Part shown: piece by piece, positions 16,639 through 24,895 of the stretch | Layout of the letters: every line of letters starts with the position of its first letter | Numbering within the stretch: position 1 is the stretch's first letter | Origin: an uncultured Clostridia bacterium | GTDB lineage: Bacteria > Bacillota > Clostridia > Christensenellales > Aristaeellaceae | Direction: 5' to 3' | NCBI GenBank assembly: GCA_934615235.1 | Contig: CAKTTL010000022.1 | Coordinates: 1 to 36,254 of the forward strand | DNA length: 36,254 bases | Notes under the pieces: model-generated | What the model saw: only the letters and a program-made list of their open reading frames with translations | Told to the model about the DNA's origin: nothing | The model's database searches: none | Program-made: the position numbers and the translations under genes

Positions 16639-17382
16639 ATGTTCCGCGCCATTCTGGTTGACGACGATAAATGGGCACTGGCCGATATTCGCGCCGTGTT
16701 TCAGTCGATTGAGAGCGGGTTTGAGCTGGCGGGCGCGTTTACAAATGCGGACGACGCGCTGGTGTATCTGATGAATCACCCGGTCGATCTGGTGATGACC
16801 GATATTTGCATGGGCGGAAAGTCTGGCTTCGATCTGCTGCGGCTGACGGCGGAAAACCGTCTGTCGTTTATCAGCATCATCATTTCTGGTCACGATGATT
16901 TCCAGTATGTGCAGAGCGCGTTTATCAACCGGTGCTTCTATTATCTGCTCAAGCCGGTAAAAAAGGCGGAGTTGGCGGAGGTGCTGAACCGCGCTTGCGC
17001 GGAAATCGCTTTCGCGCGGGAAAAGGCGCTGCCGGACGCCGGCGGAGAACATGCGGACAGCACCGCATACGATCGCGCCGTAGCGTATCTGAACGAGCAT
17101 TTCAGCGAGCAGTTTTCGCTGGAGGACATGGCCGTTTCGCTCTTTACAAACCCGAGTTACCTCAGCCGGGTGTTCTCACAGCGCAGCGGCTGCACCATTT
17201 CGCAGTATCGCAATATCCTGCGCGTGCAGCGGGCGAAGGTGCTGCTCGCCGAAGGCGGGCGGAGTATTCTTGAAATCGCGCTGCTGGTCGGGTTTGACAG
17301 CGCGTCGTATTTCTGCCGCAAGTTTAAGGAAATTACAGGCGTTTCGCCGCAGGATTATCGCAGATGCGCCGCCGTTCGATAA
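16639..17382 (+). CDS. Compact AraC-type response regulator (second system)
   Basis: The protein has 247 residues from ATG 16639, with GGGAGG eight bases upstream; the frame opens earlier at 16573 but that stretch is the hairpin. The receiver domain (1-120) has ILVDDDK, phospho-acceptor Asp55 in LVMTDICM, a Ser in IIISGHDD and Lys in LLKPV. It passes almost directly into the AraC domain: YLNEHFSEQFSLEDMAVSLF, ILEIALLVGFDSASYFCRKF, GVSPQDYRR. The long middle domain of YesN proteins is missing, so it is about half the length of the regulator at 7536-9113. It closes the module and is followed by a strong terminator. Its likely partner is the kinase at 11279-12946. Confidence 0.9.
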   Translation: MFRAILVDDDKWALADIRAVFQSIESGFELAGAFTNADDALVYLMNHPVDLVMTDICMGGKSGFDLLRLTAENRLSFISIIISGHDDFQYVQSAFINRCFYYLLKPVKKAELAEVLNRACAEIAFAREKALPDAGGEHADSTAYDRAVAYLNEHFSEQFSLEDMAVSLFTNPSYLSRVFSQRSGCTISQYRNILRVQRAKVLLAEGGRSILEIALLVGFDSASYFCRKFKEITGVSPQDYRRCAAVR

Positions 17383-17391
17383 CGCTTCCCC

Positions 17392-17426
17392 CCCGGAACG
17401 AGCTTCGTTCCGGGTTTCTTTTTTTA
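17392..17426 (+). terminator. Strong intrinsic terminator ending the second importer module
   Basis: CCCGGAACGA (17392-17401) pairs perfectly with TCGTTCCGGG (17405-17414) around a three-base loop, followed by TTTCTTTTTTT. Confidence 0.9.
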
Positions 17427-17468
17427 TCGAACACATACCATTAGTATTAGTAATTTATTTCCTGATGG

Positions 17469-17510
17469 TATAATACGTGCGTTCCGCTTTTCGCACTGCG
17501 ATGCTATAAT
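17469..17510 (+). promoter_or_regulatory. Two tandem extended -10 promoter candidates for the XRE-TPR/exporter operon
   Basis: TATAAT occurs at 17469-17474 and again at 17505-17510, each preceded by TG one base upstream, which is an extended -10. Neither has a good -35 box at 17 bases (ATTAGT and TTCCGC are poor). They lie between the terminator at 17426 and the start at 17545. The second would give a leader of about 25 bases with GGGGGAGG as ribosome binding site. Confidence 0.5.
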
Positions 17511-17544
17511 GAAAACGGCAAATCGAATCGGGGGAGGCGGACAG

Positions 17545-18618
17545 ATGGAAATTCGGCTCGCGGAAAATATCCGCGCGTTTCGCAAGGCGCGCGGGCTGAC
17601 GCAGGAACAGCTTGCCGAAGTGATGGGTGTGACGGTGGGCGCGGTGTATAAATGGGAGGCAAAGCTGTCCCAGCCGGAGCTGCAGATGATCGTCGAGCTG
17701 GCGGATTTTTTCGATACCTCGGTGGACGTGCTGCTGGGGTATGCAATGAGGGACAACCGCCTGCAGGCGACGGTGGCACGGTTGAAGCAATACCGGAGCG
17801 AGAAGAACCGCGAGGGGCTTGCCGAGGCGGAAAAGGCGCTGAAGAAGTATCCATATGCGTTTGATGTGGTTTATGGCGCGGCGGGGATGTATCTGGCCTT
17901 CGGCATGGAAACGCGGGACGAGCCGCTTTTGCGCCGGGCGCTGGAGCTGTTTGAATCGGCCCGGCTGCTGCTGCCGCAGAATACCGAGCCGAAAATCAGC
18001 GAAAGCACGCTGTACGGCGATATGGCGAAGGTGCGGCTCTCGCTGGGCGAGACGGAGCAGGCGATTGAGCTTTTGAAGCGGAACAACGCCGGCGGCATGT
18101 ACGACGACATCATCGGCCTGACGCTGGCTTGCGAATGTGAGAAACCGGAGGAGGCGCTGCCGTTTCTTTCCGACGCGCTGATGGATCACGTCGCCGGACT
18201 GATCCGGATCGTGATGGGATACGCGAACGTGTATCTCATTCCCGGCGAATACGCGCAGGCGCAGGCGCTGCTGGAGTGGGGCGTGCGCGTTTTCGAAGGG
18301 CTGAAGGATGGGGAAAAGCCCTGCTTTCTGGATAAGATCAACGGCGTGCTGCTCGTATGCCTGGCGTATGCGCAGATGGGCCTGAACGAGGAAGGCGCTG
18401 CGCGCCAATCGCTGCAGCGCGCCAGAGCGCTTGCGAAAGCGTTCGACGCGCAGCCGGACTATCGGGCGGGAAAAATACGGTTCGTGATGGACGAACAGGC
18501 GAGCGTCTACGACGATATCGGCACAACCGCCATGGACGGCGTGCGTAAGACGGTAAAGGATGCAGAGAACGAACGCCTGACGGCGCTATGGAAGGAAGCG
18601 GAAGAAAATGAAGCATAA
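17545..18618 (+). CDS. XRE-family regulator with C-terminal TPR-like repeats
   Basis: The protein has 357 residues from ATG 17545, preceded by GGGGGAGG. Residues 1-65 form a helix-turn-helix: IRAFRKARGLTQEQLAEVMG, VTVGAVYKWEAKLSQPEL and an end at DVLLGY. From about 75 onward the protein is all helical with TPR-like periodicity (EAEKALKKYPYAFDVVYGAA; LYGDMAKVRLSLGETEQAIE; GYANVYLIPGEYAQAQALLE; CLAYAQMGLNEEGAARQSLQ). XRE plus TPR is the layout of RRNPP peptide-sensing regulators and of many other helical-sensor repressors. The gene overlaps the downstream exporter by 11 bases, so it probably controls that exporter. No small peptide gene is visible beside it, so peptide sensing is only a hypothesis. 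Confidence 0.85.
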   Translation: MEIRLAENIRAFRKARGLTQEQLAEVMGVTVGAVYKWEAKLSQPELQMIVELADFFDTSVDVLLGYAMRDNRLQATVARLKQYRSEKNREGLAEAEKALKKYPYAFDVVYGAAGMYLAFGMETRDEPLLRRALELFESARLLLPQNTEPKISESTLYGDMAKVRLSLGETEQAIELLKRNNAGGMYDDIIGLTLACECEKPEEALPFLSDALMDHVAGLIRIVMGYANVYLIPGEYAQAQALLEWGVRVFEGLKDGEKPCFLDKINGVLLVCLAYAQMGLNEEGAARQSLQRARALAKAFDAQPDYRAGKIRFVMDEQASVYDDIGTTAMDGVRKTVKDAENERLTALWKEAEENEA

Positions 18619-20323
18619 ATCGCTGAAGAGGGAACTGACCGCGCAGTTTTATCGCGGAAACGTTGCGAATTTTACGGTGGCCGCGTTCGCGGCGCTGGCA
18701 GGCGGTTCGCTGAACCTGATCGTCTCCTGGATCATGCAGCAGCTGATCGACGCGGCTTCCGGCACGGAGGGCGCGCTTCCGCTGAACAGGCTGGCAGAGA
18801 TTTCGGGCGGATTTATTCTGCTTTGCATTGCGCTTTTTCTGCTCAAATACGCGTCGGAGCCGCGCTTTATCGAAAAAGCCATGCGGCAGTATAAGGATTT
18901 TGCTTTTCAAAAACTGACGGAAAAGAGCGTTTCCTCCTTCCGCAGGGAAAGCGCGGCGACGTATCTTTCCGCGCTGACGAACGATGCGGGCAGCGTTGAA
19001 GCGGATTATCTGGCCCAGCAGCTGGAAGTGATTACCAAGGCGGTTACGTTTGCGGGCGCGCTTGTGATGATGCTCTGGTACTCTCCGCTGATGACGGCCA
19101 TTGCCGCCGGGCTGACCGTACTGCCGCTGATCGCGTCGATTCTGACGGGCGGCAAACTGCAGGCGGCGGAACGGCGCGTTTCCGATCGCAATCGCGATTT
19201 CACCGCCGCGCTGACCGATTTTCTCGGCGGTTTCAGCGTTGTGAAGACGTTCAAGGCGGAAAGGGAGATCGTCCGGCTGTTCGCGCAGAGCAATCGCACG
19301 CTGGAAGGCGAGAAATATGCCAGACGCCGCCTGAAAACGCTTGTGGGCATGATTGGCGCCGTGACGGGAATCGTCGCGCAGCTGGGCGTGTTCCTTGCGG
19401 GCGTGTATCTGGCGCTGACGGGGCGCGGATTGACGGCCGGCGCGGTGATCCTGTTTGTGAATCTGATGAACTTCATGATCGAGCCGGTTGCGCAGCTGCC
19501 GGGCCTGCTGGCGAGCCGGAAGGCGGTGCTCGGGCTTGTCGGGAAGCTGGCGGAGGCGTTGGAGGACGACGCGGAAGCGGGCGGCGGCACGGAACGCGCC
19601 GAGCTGCGCAAGGATATCCGGCTGGAAAACGTTTCCTTCAGCTATGACGGCGAAAAGGAAATTCTGCATCAGCTTTCGGCAACGTTCGAGGCGGGAAAGG
19701 CGTATGCGGTTGTCGGCGCGAGCGGCAGCGGAAAATCTACGCTGCTCAATCTTCTGACGACGGCCGGCGCGGAGTATCAGGGAGAAATTCTTTTCGACGG
19801 GACGGATCTTCGGCGCATTGCGCCGGAATCCCTGTACGAGCTGACGTCGGTGATTCAGCAGAACGTGTTTGTGTTCGACGCGTCGATTCGCGATAACGTC
19901 GCGATGTTCCGCGAGTTTTCAGAAGATGAGCTGGACGACGCGATTGGCCGCGCGCATTTGAGCGGGTTACTGGCTGAGCGCGGACGGGATTATCGCTGCG
20001 GAGAGAATGGCAAGCGCCTTTCCGGCGGCGAAAAGCAGCGCATTTCTATCGCGCGCAGCCTGCTCAAGCGTGCGTCGCTTCTCCTCGCCGATGAGGCGAC
20101 CGCCGCGCTCGACGCGGAAACCGCGCGTCAGGTGACGAGCGATTTGCTGGATCTGAACGGCGTAACGCGCATTGTGGTTACGCACACGCTCAACGAGGCG
20201 CTTTTGCGCCGCTATGACGGCATTCTGGTTATGAAAAACGGCCGGATTGAAGAGAGCGGCCGCTTTGAAGAACTGATGGAAAAGAAAGGCTACTTTTACG
20301 CGCTGTACACAGTGGCGCAGTAA
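18608..20323 (+). CDS. ABC exporter half-transporter (fused membrane and ATPase domains)
   Basis: The protein has 571 residues; ATG 18608 lies inside the end of the regulator gene. The N-terminal 300 residues form the six-segment exporter membrane domain (VAAFAALAGGSLNLIVSWIM; FILLCIALFLLKYA; FAGALVMMLWYSPLMTAIAA; GVFLAGVYLALTGRGLTAGA). The ATPase domain has Walker A GASGSGKST, Q-loop SVIQQNVFVFD, signature LSGGEKQR, Walker B LLLADEAT with the catalytic Glu, and switch His in IVVTHT. It should work as a homodimer that exports a drug, lipid or peptide. There is no N-terminal C39 peptidase domain, so any peptide cargo is not cleaved by this protein. Confidence 0.9.
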   Translation: MKHKSLKRELTAQFYRGNVANFTVAAFAALAGGSLNLIVSWIMQQLIDAASGTEGALPLNRLAEISGGFILLCIALFLLKYASEPRFIEKAMRQYKDFAFQKLTEKSVSSFRRESAATYLSALTNDAGSVEADYLAQQLEVITKAVTFAGALVMMLWYSPLMTAIAAGLTVLPLIASILTGGKLQAAERRVSDRNRDFTAALTDFLGGFSVVKTFKAEREIVRLFAQSNRTLEGEKYARRRLKTLVGMIGAVTGIVAQLGVFLAGVYLALTGRGLTAGAVILFVNLMNFMIEPVAQLPGLLASRKAVLGLVGKLAEALEDDAEAGGGTERAELRKDIRLENVSFSYDGEKEILHQLSATFEAGKAYAVVGASGSGKSTLLNLLTTAGAEYQGEILFDGTDLRRIAPESLYELTSVIQQNVFVFDASIRDNVAMFREFSEDELDDAIGRAHLSGLLAERGRDYRCGENGKRLSGGEKQRISIARSLLKRASLLLADEATAALDAETARQVTSDLLDLNGVTRIVVTHTLNEALLRRYDGILVMKNGRIEESGRFEELMEKKGYFYALYTVAQ

Positions 20324-20342
20324 GCGGACGATGGAATACACA

Positions 20343-20375
20343 GAACCCCGCCTGTCCTTGCGATGGGCGGGGTTC
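20343..20375. terminator. Hairpin between convergent exporter and TRAP operons
   Basis: GAACCCCGCC (20343-20352) pairs with GGCGGGGTTC (20366-20375) around a 13-base loop. No good T run follows on either strand, so termination there is plausible but weak; it is the only structure in the 76-base gap between 20323 and 20400. Confidence 0.6.
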
Positions 20376-20399
20376 CGTGCAGAAGGGCTTACAGCTTTT

Positions 20400-21695
20400 T
20401 TACTTCATGAACAGACGCGGAAGCAGCAGGCTGATTTCCGGGATGAACGTGATCAGCAGCAAAGCGGCCAGCATGCACAGATAGAAGGGCAGCGTTGCCT
20501 TTACTACGCGCTCCATCGGCACCTTGGAAACGGCGGAGCCGATGAACAGCACCGAGCCGACGGGCGGCGTGAGCAGACCGATGCCGCAGTTGAGCATCAT
20601 CATGATCCCGAACTGGATTTTGTCAATGCCGATGCTTTCCGCGATGGGCAGCAGGATGGGCGTGGCGATCAGGATGATGGGAGCCATATCCATGATGCAG
20701 CCCAGAATGAGCAGAATCAGGTTAATCAGCAGCGCCAGCACGATCGGGTTGCTGGAGAAGCCGGTGATCAGATCGGCGGCGAACTGCGGTACGTGCAGGA
20801 TGGTAAGACAATAGCCGAACGCGGCCGACGTGGAAATGAGGATCAGCACGATGCTCAGGGTTTCCACGCACTCGCTCAGCGCGTTCCAGACGCCTTTCCA
20901 ATTCAGCCCCTTGTAAACATAGACGCTGACGAACAGGGAATAAATCACGGCGATGGCGGCGCTCTCCGTAGCGGTAAACGCGCCGGCGACCACGCCGACC
21001 ACGACGATCAGAATGGCGGCAAGCGCCCAGATGGAGCGCCCGCACTGCTTGAGAAAGCCGATCAGGCTGAAGGGTTCTCCCTTGGGATAGCCGCGCTTGA
21101 CGGCAATGATGTACGAGCCGATCATCAGACACAGGCACAGAATGGCGCCGGGGATATAGCCCGCCATAAACAGCGCTCCGACGCTCACGCCGCCGGCCGA
21201 GGTGGCGTAAATGACCATGTTATGGCTCGGGGGAACGAGAATGCCCTCGACGGAGGAGGTGATGGTCAGCGCGGTGGCGAAGTCGTCGTCATACCCCTGC
21301 TCGACCATCATGGGGATGATGATGGAGCCGAGGCTGGCGGTATCCGCCGCGGCGGAGCCGGAAATGCCGCCGAAGAAGTAGCTGTCCACGCAATTGACCA
21401 TGGCCAGGCCGCCGCGCATCCAGCCAACCAGCGAATTGGCCAGAGCGACCAGCTTGTCGGAAATGCCGCCTGTCCCCATCAGACAGCCCATTGTTATGAA
21501 GAAGGGAACGGCCATCAGGCTGTAGGACCAGACGCCCTTGACCATCTGCGTGGCCAGGGTGGTGAGGGAGGTGCCCATGTTCAGCAGGCACAGGACGGTA
21601 GCGACGCCGACGGCGTACGCAATGGGTACGCGCAGGACGATCAGCAGCAGAAAAGTACCGAGCAGTATCGCAATAGACAGCACGTCGGGGGTCAT
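20400..21695 (-). CDS. dctM: TRAP transporter large permease (DctM)
   Basis: The protein has 431 residues, the usual length, with about 12 membrane segments. Family signatures are seen: LRVPIAYAVGVATVLCL at the start, SYSLMAVPFFITMGCLMGTG, FFGGISGSAAADTASLGSI (the GxSGSxxAD loop), PPSHNMVIY, GAFTATESAAIAVIY and NCGIGLLTPPVGSVLF. It is the ion-coupled channel that takes substrate from the DctP protein. It overlaps DctQ by four bases (ATGA). TRAP systems carry organic acids such as C4-dicarboxylates, sialic acid or sugar acids; which one is not shown here. Confidence 0.95.
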   Translation of the reverse strand: MTPDVLSIAILLGTFLLLIVLRVPIAYAVGVATVLCLLNMGTSLTTLATQMVKGVWSYSLMAVPFFITMGCLMGTGGISDKLVALANSLVGWMRGGLAMVNCVDSYFFGGISGSAAADTASLGSIIIPMMVEQGYDDDFATALTITSSVEGILVPPSHNMVIYATSAGGVSVGALFMAGYIPGAILCLCLMIGSYIIAVKRGYPKGEPFSLIGFLKQCGRSIWALAAILIVVVGVVAGAFTATESAAIAVIYSLFVSVYVYKGLNWKGVWNALSECVETLSIVLILISTSAAFGYCLTILHVPQFAADLITGFSSNPIVLALLINLILLILGCIMDMAPIILIATPILLPIAESIGIDKIQFGIMMMLNCGIGLLTPPVGSVLFIGSAVSKVPMERVVKATLPFYLCMLAALLLITFIPEISLLLPRLFMK

Positions 21696-22252
21696 ACGGT
21701 CTGCGCCTCCTCCGAATCGGCCGCTTTTTCTTCTTTGACAAAGAACGACCGGATATTTTGATAGATGGCTTCCAGTTCAAAGATAATCATGCCGGCGCCG
21801 GCGATGGGCACGGGCAGGTACATCCACATTTTGCTCAGGGTCGGAATGGATTCATACTTGGCGAATCTGGCCAGCGGGCCGGTACAGACTTTTCCGCCGT
21901 AAATCAGCATGATTACGCCCAGAATGAGAACGATTAAATCGCTGATGAGATCGGAAACCTTGACCAGCGTCTTGGGGAAATACTTATCGAAAGCCGTCAT
22001 GCGGATATGCGAACCGCGACGGATGGCAATCGCAGCGGAGAGCACGGCCATATAGACCATGAAGGTGAGCACCATCTGTTCGCCCCACGGCATGGGCGGG
22101 AAAATCTTATTGGGTACATAGCGCTGGATGACGGTCAGAATGGCGATGAGGATATCCGCAATCAGAAGCAGTTTGCAGATGGTCATGAGAATCTTGTCCG
22201 TAATATCGTAGACGATTTTGAACCTGTCCAGAAATTTGAAGATTTTCGGCAT
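21692..22252 (-). CDS. dctQ: TRAP transporter small permease (DctQ)
   Basis: The protein has 186 residues with four predicted membrane segments (LLLIADILIAILTVIQRY; VLTFMVYMAVLSAAIAIR; LIVLILGVIMLIYGG; YLPVPIAGAGMIIFELEAIY). The conserved WGEQ motif (PMPWGEQMVLTF) and the RRGSHIRM loop are typical. ATG 22252 follows GGAAGGGAG. It stabilises the DctM permease, and its gene lies between the binding-protein and DctM genes in the standard P-Q-M order. Confidence 0.92.
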   Translation of the reverse strand: MPKIFKFLDRFKIVYDITDKILMTICKLLLIADILIAILTVIQRYVPNKIFPPMPWGEQMVLTFMVYMAVLSAAIAIRRGSHIRMTAFDKYFPKTLVKVSDLISDLIVLILGVIMLIYGGKVCTGPLARFAKYESIPTLSKMWMYLPVPIAGAGMIIFELEAIYQNIRSFFVKEEKAADSEEAQTV

Positions 22253-22294
22253 TCGCTACCGGCTCCCTTCCTGATGAAATACGAGCGCAGACAG

Positions 22295-22326
22295 CGGGGA
22301 GGAGCGGAGAGCCCCGCTCCTCCCCG
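22295..22326 (-). other. Strong intercistronic hairpin after the DctP gene
   Basis: A 13-base arm (22295-22307) pairs perfectly with 22314-22326 around six bases. It starts 18 bases after the DctP stop in the direction of transcription and has no T run. It should protect the DctP message or lower read-through into the permease genes. Confidence 0.75.
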
Positions 22327-22344
22327 TAAAGGGGCGAACCCTGC

Positions 22345-23328
22345 TTACTGCATGTTTACAATCTGCTGATAGAGCTCGGCCTGATCGGCGGTGTTCTTTT
22401 CGATCGTCTCTTTGCAGGCTTCCACCCATGGAGCCTTGTCTTCGACTTCGATAATGTGCACGCCGTCGGCCTTGAGCTGCTCGAGCACCTTTGCTTCTTC
22501 AGAGGCGCTCAGCTCGGCGTTGTAGGTCTGCGTCAGCTTGCCGGCTTCCATGATCGCGGCCTGCTGCTCTTGGGTCAGCTTGGCCCACGCCATATCGGTG
22601 ATGACGATCTGGATAGCGCCCAGGGTATGGCCGTCCAGCATCAGGTAGGGAGCGACCTCGGGGAACGCGTTGGAGCGATAGTTGGCGATGGGCTGCTCGG
22701 CGCCGTCGACAACGCCGGTCTGCAGCGCGCTGTAGAGTTCGGTGAAGGAAACCACGGTCGGGTTCGCGCCGAGGTCTTTCACCATGCCGGTCATGACCGG
22801 GTCTTCGGAGACGCGGATCTTCATTTCCTTCAGGCTGTTGATGTCGGTCACTTCGTTGCGGAAGAAGAAGTGACGGAAGCCTTCTTCTCCGTAGCAGATG
22901 CCGCGCAGCGGCAGGCCCACGGTCTGCGGCTCGGCAAGGAAGTCCGCGGCGAGCTCGCTGTTGGCAAAGTTCCAGAAATGCTCGCGGCTGACGAAGGTGT
23001 AGGGGATGGAGAGAAGCTTGGCCTTGTTGCAGCCGTATGCGGTGAACTGGAACGCGGAGAAGCGGCCGATATCCACGGTGCCGCTGCCGCTGAGGATGCC
23101 GTCGAGCACCTGCGCTTCAGTGCCGAGCACGCCGGAATGCTGGATGTTGATGATAACGCTGCCGCCGGTCAGCTCTTCAACTTTTTCCTTGAAGAACTGC
23201 GCGGTTTTGCCCACGATCGTGTCCAGCGGGTTGACTTCGCTGTAGGTGAGGGTTACGGTGTCCGCCAGAGCGGACGTGCAGCCGAGAACGAGCACCAGTG
23301 CGAGTACGAGAGCAAGAACCTTTTTCAT
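22345..23328 (-). CDS. dctP: TRAP transporter solute-binding protein (DctP)
   Basis: The protein has 327 residues from ATG 23328, chosen because of AGGAGG upstream; the frame opens 28 codons earlier. The signal MKKVLALVLALVLVLGC could be lipidated at Cys17 (VLGC) or cut after SALA. The mature part has the DctP layout: VNPLDTIVGKTAQFFKEKVE, MKIRVSEDPVMTGMVKDLGA (its Arg is the conserved carboxylate anchor), YSALQTGVVDGAEQPIANYR, and a C-terminal helix rich in Gln and Glu. It captures an organic acid outside the cell and hands it to the DctQ-DctM permease. Confidence 0.93.
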   Translation of the reverse strand: MKKVLALVLALVLVLGCTSALADTVTLTYSEVNPLDTIVGKTAQFFKEKVEELTGGSVIINIQHSGVLGTEAQVLDGILSGSGTVDIGRFSAFQFTAYGCNKAKLLSIPYTFVSREHFWNFANSELAADFLAEPQTVGLPLRGICYGEEGFRHFFFRNEVTDINSLKEMKIRVSEDPVMTGMVKDLGANPTVVSFTELYSALQTGVVDGAEQPIANYRSNAFPEVAPYLMLDGHTLGAIQIVITDMAWAKLTQEQQAAIMEAGKLTQTYNAELSASEEAKVLEQLKADGVHIIEVEDKAPWVEACKETIEKNTADQAELYQQIVNMQ

Positions 23329-23383
23329 GTCAGATGCCTCCTGTTTTCGTCTTTGTGTCCAATAAGAGAAACCCTTACGTGAC

Positions 23384-23438
23384 AACTTATATCTCATTAT
23401 AACATTGCGCAATAGGCGCGTCTACTGGTATATAAGTT
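23384..23438 (-). promoter_or_regulatory. TRAP operon promoter flanked and overlapped by palindromes
   Basis: On the minus strand, TAGACG (23419-23424) and TATAAT (23396-23401) are separated by 17 bases. The spacer contains the perfect palindrome ATTGCGCAAT (23404-23413). An outer inverted repeat, AACTTATAT (23384-23392) with ATATAAGTT (23430-23438), flanks the whole promoter; its inner copy falls near the expected start of transcription. The arrangement looks like an operator with two outer half-sites 46 bases apart and a central site. Confidence 0.7.
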
Positions 23439-23526
23439 AAATTTTCGTTAAGAAAGAACAGATACCGGGTTGATTTTTCTACAGTTTTATGCCACAATAC
23501 AGGAAAACGCCGGCAGGAGAGCTTTT

Positions 23527-24063
23527 ATGAAGAAAGACGAGATTACCGTTCATGTGAAACTGGACGCGGCCGCGTTTCGGCGCTTCGCCGTGTTCGATAA
23601 CCTGATCCTGCGGCGGCGCTGGATCCGGCCGGTTTTATTCTGCCTGCTGATGGCCGCGTTCGCGGCGGTGTGCTTCTGCCTGAAAAAAGAACAGTCCACC
23701 CTGATCGGCAGCCTGCTGCTGCTTTTGGGGGTGGGCATGCCATTGGTTTATTTCGGAACGTTTTTTTATCAGATTCGCACGCAGATCAAGCGCCTGGGGC
23801 TGAAGACGCCGCAGGCGGTATATACGCTTCAGTTTGGGCCGGACGGCGTTCGGATTGACAACGACCGCAAGCAGGAAGAAACGCAGACGCTGGCGTGGAA
23901 CAGGGTGTACGCGGCTTGCCGCGTAAAAAACGACGTTTACCTGTATGCGACGCCCGCGCGCGCTTTCCTGATACCGGATGGGCAGGCGGACGCGAGCGCG
24001 GACGAGCTGTGGCGGATGATCGCCGGACAGGTGAAACCCAAGCGGCTGCTTGTACGCAGATGA
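23527..24063 (+). CDS. YcxB-like membrane protein
   Basis: The protein has 178 residues from ATG 23527, preceded by AGGAGAG. It starts with a short charged region, then two membrane segments at about 36-54 and 62-84 (PVLFCLLMAAFAAVCF; IGSLLLLLGVGMPLVYFGTF). A cytoplasmic C-terminal domain follows: VYTLQFGPDGVRIDN, ETQTLAWNRVYAACRVKNDV, and LYATPARAFLIPDG. This is the YcxB-like C-terminal pattern (PF14317), in which the domain compares new against old state; the molecular role is unknown. It stands alone, with the divergent TRAP promoter on its left and a truncated regulator gene converging on its right. Confidence 0.75.
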   Translation: MKKDEITVHVKLDAAAFRRFAVFDNLILRRRWIRPVLFCLLMAAFAAVCFCLKKEQSTLIGSLLLLLGVGMPLVYFGTFFYQIRTQIKRLGLKTPQAVYTLQFGPDGVRIDNDRKQEETQTLAWNRVYAACRVKNDVYLYATPARAFLIPDGQADASADELWRMIAGQVKPKRLLVRR

Positions 24064-24111
24064 TGCGTTTGATGCCGGAAAAATACCGTTTTCTTTGCCG
24101 TGCTTCGCGCT

Positions 24112-24895
24112 TCAGCCTTTGCGGCTCTTTTTCCAATCCAGCGGAGCGACGCCCTGAACGCGTTTGAACGCTACGCGGAAGGTGTGCGTCAGCGCGTAAC
24201 CGGACGCGAGGGCGATATCGTTAATCGACATTTCGGTTTCCTCGAGCAGCTGACTGGCGTGTTCGATGCGTTTGCGCTCAATGTAGGAGCTGAGCTTTTC
24301 GCCCGTCTGCTCTTTGAAGAGCGTGGAAAGATACTTGGCGGACAGGCTCAGATCGTCCGCCATGCCGCTGATGGACATGTTCGGGTCGGTGTAATGCGCG
24401 TCCACGTAATCGTTGATGCGCTGCAGAACGTCGTCCCCGGCGTTGCCGCGGCGGTTTTTATATTGTTCGCAAAGCTCGAGACAATAGGCCATTGCCGCGC
24501 CGAAATAATAATCGAACTGCTTCGGGTCTTCCAGCACCTCGTACAGACGCACTTTCAGTTTGTCGAGGGCTTCGCCCTTTTCATGCGATTCGTCCGCGTC
24601 CAGGTGGTTCACCAGTCGATACAGGTCGCAGGCGAAAAAGCGCACCACGTGATCGGACTGCACGCTGGAACGCAGGTTGCGCCGGTACAGTTCCACCAGC
24701 ATTTCCCGGACGGTTCGCTCGTTGCCGGCCATGATGTTGTTTCGCAGGCCTGTTTCCGTATAGATGCTGTATTCGTAATTGTACAGTACGTCGTCCTGGA
24801 ACAGCTCGCGATACCAGTACAGGTGCTTTTCGCCTGTCTGCACGATATAGCTCATCGTGCGCACCTGCCGGTAGGCCTGCGAAACGTCGATCAGC
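24112..24895 (-). pseudogene. 5'-truncated AraC-family regulator (C-terminal half of a large sensor-type AraC protein)
   Basis: About 260 residues remain. They start near TELIDVSQAYRQVRTMSYI, continue through the linker typical of large membrane-anchored AraC regulators (YSIYTETGLRNNIMAGNERT), and end with a complete DNA-binding domain: RINDYVDAHYTDPNMSISGM, SLSAKYLSTLFKEQTGEKLS, ISMSINDIALASGY-type second helix and GVAPLDWKK. The expected N-terminal membrane and sensor part (another 400 or so residues) is missing. Upstream of about 24,895 the minus strand is only the shadow of the binding-protein remnant on the other strand. No Shine-Dalgarno stands before the internal ATG (MSYI). It was probably the regulator of the transporter whose tail lies next to it. 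Confidence 0.75.
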
